This document shows, piece after piece, positions 59,651 through 64,000 of a DNA stretch of 64,000 bases; position 1 is the first letter of the stretch, and each line of letters opens with the position of its first letter. This DNA is from Thuidium tamariscinum. Taxonomy: Eukaryota; Streptophyta; Bryopsida; Hypnales; Thuidiaceae. The stretch is taken from the NCBI GenBank assembly GCA_947034885.2, contig OX344752.2, forward strand, positions 19,925,386 to 19,989,385, written 5' to 3'. A program made the translations under genes and the position numbers. The notes beneath the pieces are model-generated. The model searched no databases. It was not told the DNA's origin and saw only the letters and a program-made list of their open reading frames with translations.

Positions 59651-61589
59651 TGGATTATTACAAGAAACACTTGTACTGTTTTTCGTCACATGTTGCATAT
59701 TGATCTATTTTTTGGCCATAAATCTTGCATTTCGGCTTCAAATGACTCAGGATTCTAAGAAAGGTACTCATGACTATCATACACCTTATATGATTTTTTT
59801 ATAGTTTTCAAAAGTAGTATACTATCCAAAAATAGACCTGGATTGAATGTCACAATTGCCAATTTGGAGTTTTTTAGTACTATTTAGTACCCAAAAAACC
59901 AAATTTTGAGGTGCAATTTGGATGAAGTAGTCTTCTAGTAGATTTGTAGCTAATGGGCAAAGGAATTTTTAAAATAACTAATTTCGTGTGGTATGGAAGT
60001 ATATAGAGTGAGCTTCTTTCTACTTGTATTTTGAAACATATAAAATGTTATTTTGGTGGGTTTTTTGTGAATGACCACCTCTATGAAGTTGTTAATAATG
60101 GCCAGTTTTTATTTTTTGTGTTTACTTATTTTTACTATTTAAAACTAATTTAAACATCAAATTACCTATTTTCTTGAGGTTTGGCGCTTTTCAAGTTCTC
60201 CTACTTAGAGGAATTTTTCTATGCATTTCCTTCCCTAGGTACCTTCATCTTAAAGGTGTATATATAAGTCATATTTTTAAATTTTAAGAAAATGAGTTTT
60301 CTAATTTTAAAGTGCTCCAAAAAAAGTCATGAGTGCCTAGAGAAATTACTCGTGATTTTAGAAAACTACGTGAGTTAAAAGATAGGGTCTATTTAATTCA
60401 AAAGTGATAAATTTTATATAATATGTAGGACTACTATAAGGTCCTTGAAATGTCACATATCCTATTATATATAAATTAGGATATGTTTAAACATCATTTA
60501 GTATAAATTTTTATTAATAAATTAGCCTTTACAATAGGGCTCGTACAAAAAGTTTGTAGTACAATGAGTATAGATGTAGACAAACTTTTTTAAGTGAATG
60601 ATTAAACTTATGCAATCTAATAAATTTAGGGATATTTTTTAGGAGATTTGTTGTTACTATCAAATAATTTTAGCTTGTACATACAAATCTTTCCATAAGT
60701 ATGCCATCTATGTAACAACATGTAAGAATCTATTGTTTCAAGACAATAGAGTTGAGCTGTAAATTTACAATGAGGTTGTACTATGGAGATTTGTGTTCAC
60801 ACAAAGTACCTGTTAATAAATTGGTGTAGGGTTTGCAACATTGCATGGAATCTTTTCTATACTTTGACACTACAAACTCTAAATTTGTCTCAACTACTTG
60901 AACATATGCTTGTAAATGTTTAGAATCATCTTCTTTTTACTAGTATTTAATAAACACTCTTTTATTTTTTGATTGTAAATGCAAAACCAATGCAAATGCA
61001 TATGAATAGATAAAATATATGGTCTCTATGTTACAATAGAGGTCATATTCTTGTGTTAATCTACAATGTTTTTAGAGTGTCAATTTCTCATGTTGTTCAT
61101 GTTATATTATTAGTATTGGTGTTTTTCTTAGTTTCAATATCATAACTACGTTTAATGTTTCTATGATATTTATTATTCACCATGTTAGGTTGTTTAGAAT
61201 ACATGGCATAAAATTTAGAAACATTAAAAACTATTGTTGCATTTCACATTTTTATTTATCATTTGAAATTGTACTACAATACAAGTAGTGCATATATTAA
61301 AAAAAAAGTGTATATATAAGACACTACTTTTATGGTGTGTTGTAAATGGGTATGAAAAAATTAGGCATATAAATTTTGTATATAAGATAGCCTTACTATA
61401 AAAACCAAATGACTAAATTTATATGTAAAAATACATAATCATTTTAATTACTATAATGAAGGTAAATAGCCCCATGTTAAATACCCTCTTAACTCAAGTG
61501 TATGTTTAAAATTACAAGGAGTGATCTCCCTGAGCATAAGTGTTGTTGCAAAATGCAACAAATAGTATAGGTGTTTCTTGCAACCACCC
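59651..61589. mobile_element. Terminal-inverted-repeat element, family G, longer copy 2
   Basis: The left end TTACAAGAAACACTTGTACT and the inverted right end near 61565 (GGTGTTTCTTGCAACCACCC) match the termini of 50864-51596. The first 700 bp follow that element block by block: TGATCTATTTTTTGGCCATA, GTACTCATGACTATCATACA, GCCAATTTGGAG, GTGAGCTTCTTTCTxCTTG. The remaining 1.2 kb is unique AT-rich DNA. Pairing these two ends is an inference. Another lone right end lies at 63665-63684. Confidence 0.55.
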
Positions 61590-61763
61590 ATTTCCGTGAA
61601 GCTAATGTGTTCACCTATCTTCTAAAAATTTGAGATTGTAGGAGCCTATACAAAATCCATTTTTACCCTCAAAGAGACAATGGGATTTAAGGGATTAAAG
61701 TGGCAATCTTAATTAAAGATACTCAAAATTGACTAAACCTCTTACAATGATGCTAGAGTATCA

Positions 61764-61948
61764 ACCTTAGTATATGAGCCTATGAGCCTAGAATCTAGTT
61801 GTAGGTCTATACCTACAAATGTTTGAAGGTATTTGTACCATATGTACATACTATCTTATTATAAACACCTATAATTATAGAAGTTGTTTATAATATAGAC
61901 TTCTAAACTCATAGGCTTATAGATTCTATACTCACTTGCTAGCACTCC
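61764..61948. mobile_element. Small palindromic repeat, family D-like, copy 3
   Basis: Left end TTAGTATATGAGCCTATGAG and right end CTCATAGGCTTATAGATTCT form an imperfect inverted repeat; the interior has ATAAACACCTATAATTATAG as in the copies at 12014 and 14098. Confidence 0.5.
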
Positions 61949-62321
61949 CCTTCATCTCTCATCTTCACCTATTGTATAATTTAGACAAGCATTTATTGGT
62001 AGATAGATTTGCAACAAGGTGGCAATTACATGCATTTACCTTAATGCACATTCAATTTTAGAAATGTTTAATTTGAAATCTTATAATTAATGTTTGAGGA
62101 AGGTGAACTATACAATTGACTATTTGTACAAACCTAAGATCCTATGCATTCATGGCATTTACTATACATGCATATTTTATAAGACCTTCAAACTGTTTTT
62201 ATAGCTTTTATAAACAAACTTCTATACATGTTATAAGCACGGATTTGAAAATTTTTAATGCATACAACATTATAGCATATAATAGGGAATAAATTATATC
62301 TATCTTTAATATTTTGGCTAT

Positions 62322-62445
62322 TATATATATATATTATATATATATATATATATAATGTATTATATAATGTATTATATAATGTATTATATTATGTAAAATA
62401 TTATGTATATTATATATAATATTATATATATAAATATTTTGGCTA
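62322..62445. repeat. AT-rich simple repeat cluster
   Basis: (TA)n runs are followed by three tandem copies of TATATAATGTAT and further TA-rich variants. Confidence 0.9.
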
Positions 62446-63804
62446 TTGACAATATTATATATTCTGATTTATACAAATTTTTATCATTCCAATGCATAGC
62501 ATAATATATTAAAAGAAAGACATTCTAAAGAATTAGTAGTGCTTATTTTGAATGGTTTCCTTATTGGTGTATTTATTTTTATTTTTTTGTTTTCTATAGT
62601 TCAAATTTTGTTTCATTCTTTCAATAAAATACCAATTCATTAAAATGCATTCTATTTAGATATTATGTCAATAAGTCCTATATTTTAAAACATGTTTATA
62701 TGATAAGTTATATTAAAATTATATTTTGACTCTCATCTTGTAGCAATTTGTCAACATATTCAAAACATTTACTTTCTAGTAACATTTCATCATTTTTGTA
62801 TTAAATATTTGTTATAGACACTATCCCTTAGAAAACTTTGGCTTCAAGTTGTTTAAAAGTTAGGGACTATTTGTGAGAGAAATAAATGAAAATAAGGAAT
62901 TCAACAATTTTTTTGAATATTAGTACAAATATTATACAACTATATGTGGGTCATTGCAAATTTGCAAGAAACATTGTCTATTTTCTATAGCCTTTTGGAA
63001 TTGGACACTTTTTTCTTTGGAAGTCCTATTTAATTAGAAATATATATTTTTTAAATATAAAAAATATGTCTAATGTATACACCTTAAAGAAGAAGGTACT
63101 TTATGAAGGAAAAGATTAGAAAAATTCTCTAAGTAGGAGAATTAGAAAAGTGCAAAATCTTATGAAAATGGACATATTTACATTTTAATTGTAAAATTAG
63201 GAAAAGTTATTTTTTTTAAATTTAAAAATTTTCAATTTGGGAAGAGTTGATGGTGATGAGATTCACCAAAAAAGTAATCTTAGCACCATCATCAATGTTC
63301 AAAAATTGCGTGCAATGGAAGTGTTGTTTTGCACGCATGTGGAGAACATAAAATATTATATTTTTAAATTTTTTTTGGTAGGAATATGCTTCTCTACTAT
63401 GCAAATGTACCATGAAAATTTCAGCTTAAAATCATTAAATTTGGGGACTCCTAATGTAGTAAAAAACCCTAAACCTCAATTTGTGACAAATTAACAAAAA
63501 TGAACTTTAAATATAAAATGATTTTTTTAATTTAAAAAAATGAGGGATGTGAAAACCATCAAGTTAGACAGGTCCAATAATGATATCATATTCTTAGATC
63601 TTTTAATTCTAAAGTTATAGTAGAAAAGAACAATGTTACTCTAATTGTGATGGAAAATAGGATTGGTGTTTCTTGCAATCACCCATATGTATACATGTAT
63701 ATATATGTACATGCATACATGTATATATTTAGGAATGTAGATATGAAGGAATATATATACTTTTATAGATATAGACATACATGTATTCAAACCAATGTGG
63801 TTGT
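62446..63804. other. AT-rich intergenic DNA
   Basis: Holds a lone family G right end at 63665-63684 (GGTGTTTCTTGCAATCACCC) and a TA/CATG-rich microsatellite at 63686-63727. No gene recognised. Confidence 0.5.
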
Positions 63805-64000
63805 TAGAGCATCACCACCCGCTTGGGAAAACAAATGACTTCTTAAGAGGTGCTTCCAAAACAGTCCCACCTGTTTGCTTCTAAAGAGATGGTTCTAAAA
63901 CAGATGGCATGTTAGCAAGAGAGAGTGCAAGCACACTTTAACTGGCAAAATGATGTCATTTTGCAAGCCCCCCCTCCCAGCTGGCAAAACAAGTAACAAC
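63805..64000. mobile_element. Left part of a Tourist-like MITE cut by the window edge
   Basis: After a TTA, the sequence starts GAGCATCACCACCCGCTTGG, resembling the GAGCATCCCCAC terminus of the element at 47639. The opposite end would lie beyond the window, so the call is provisional. Confidence 0.45.

Overview
The window looks like nuclear DNA of a land plant. Three genes are interrupted by GT-AG introns, the intergenic DNA is very AT-rich and poor in CG dinucleotides, and it is packed with small inverted-repeat transposons (MITEs), LINE-type retrotransposon remnants and simple repeats. The protein families seen (plant-type patatin, 3-ketoacyl-CoA synthase, TLC-domain membrane protein) are plant-like. 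A non-seed plant is my best guess, but the species cannot be fixed by reading.

Layout: (1) 2.2-3.9 kb, minus strand: a three-exon TLC-domain membrane protein gene with a LINE-like tail in its second intron. (2) 6.4-9.6 kb: two divergent decayed multi-domain genes, probably transposon-derived; the plus-strand one ends in a SWIM-like zinc finger. (3) 9.6-16.2 kb: AT-rich repeats, including a CACTA-type MITE with a 3-bp target duplication and a widely spaced inverted repeat. (4) 16.3-21.6 kb: a more GC-rich block with a LINE zinc-binding fragment, a palindromic MITE, and a 3-ketoacyl-CoA synthase pseudogene split by a 660-bp terminal-inverted-repeat element. (5) 23.5-25.6 kb, minus strand: a two-exon gene for an unrecognised acidic two-helix membrane protein, whose 3' end has been tandemly duplicated downstream. 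(6) 26-42 kb: a gene desert made of several MITE families, one showing a clean nested insertion. (7) 42.5-47.0 kb, minus strand: an eight-exon patatin-like gene. Its predicted 707-residue protein lacks the nucleophilic serine (Ala in GTATGG) and carries a long Pro/Lys/Glu/Ala then Tyr/Ser/Asn-rich tail. (8) 47-64 kb: another gene desert with Tourist-like, CACTA-like and Stowaway-like MITEs, a longer terminal-inverted-repeat family, and tandem repeats.

No operon-like organisation is expected or seen. The genes are independent. The TLC protein, the patatin-like protein and the dead KCS all touch lipid metabolism, but nothing in the sequence shows that they act together. The two most interesting items are the apparent patatin pseudoenzyme with a low-complexity tail, and the exceptionally readable set of DNA-transposon footprints (exact target duplications and one internal empty-site comparison).
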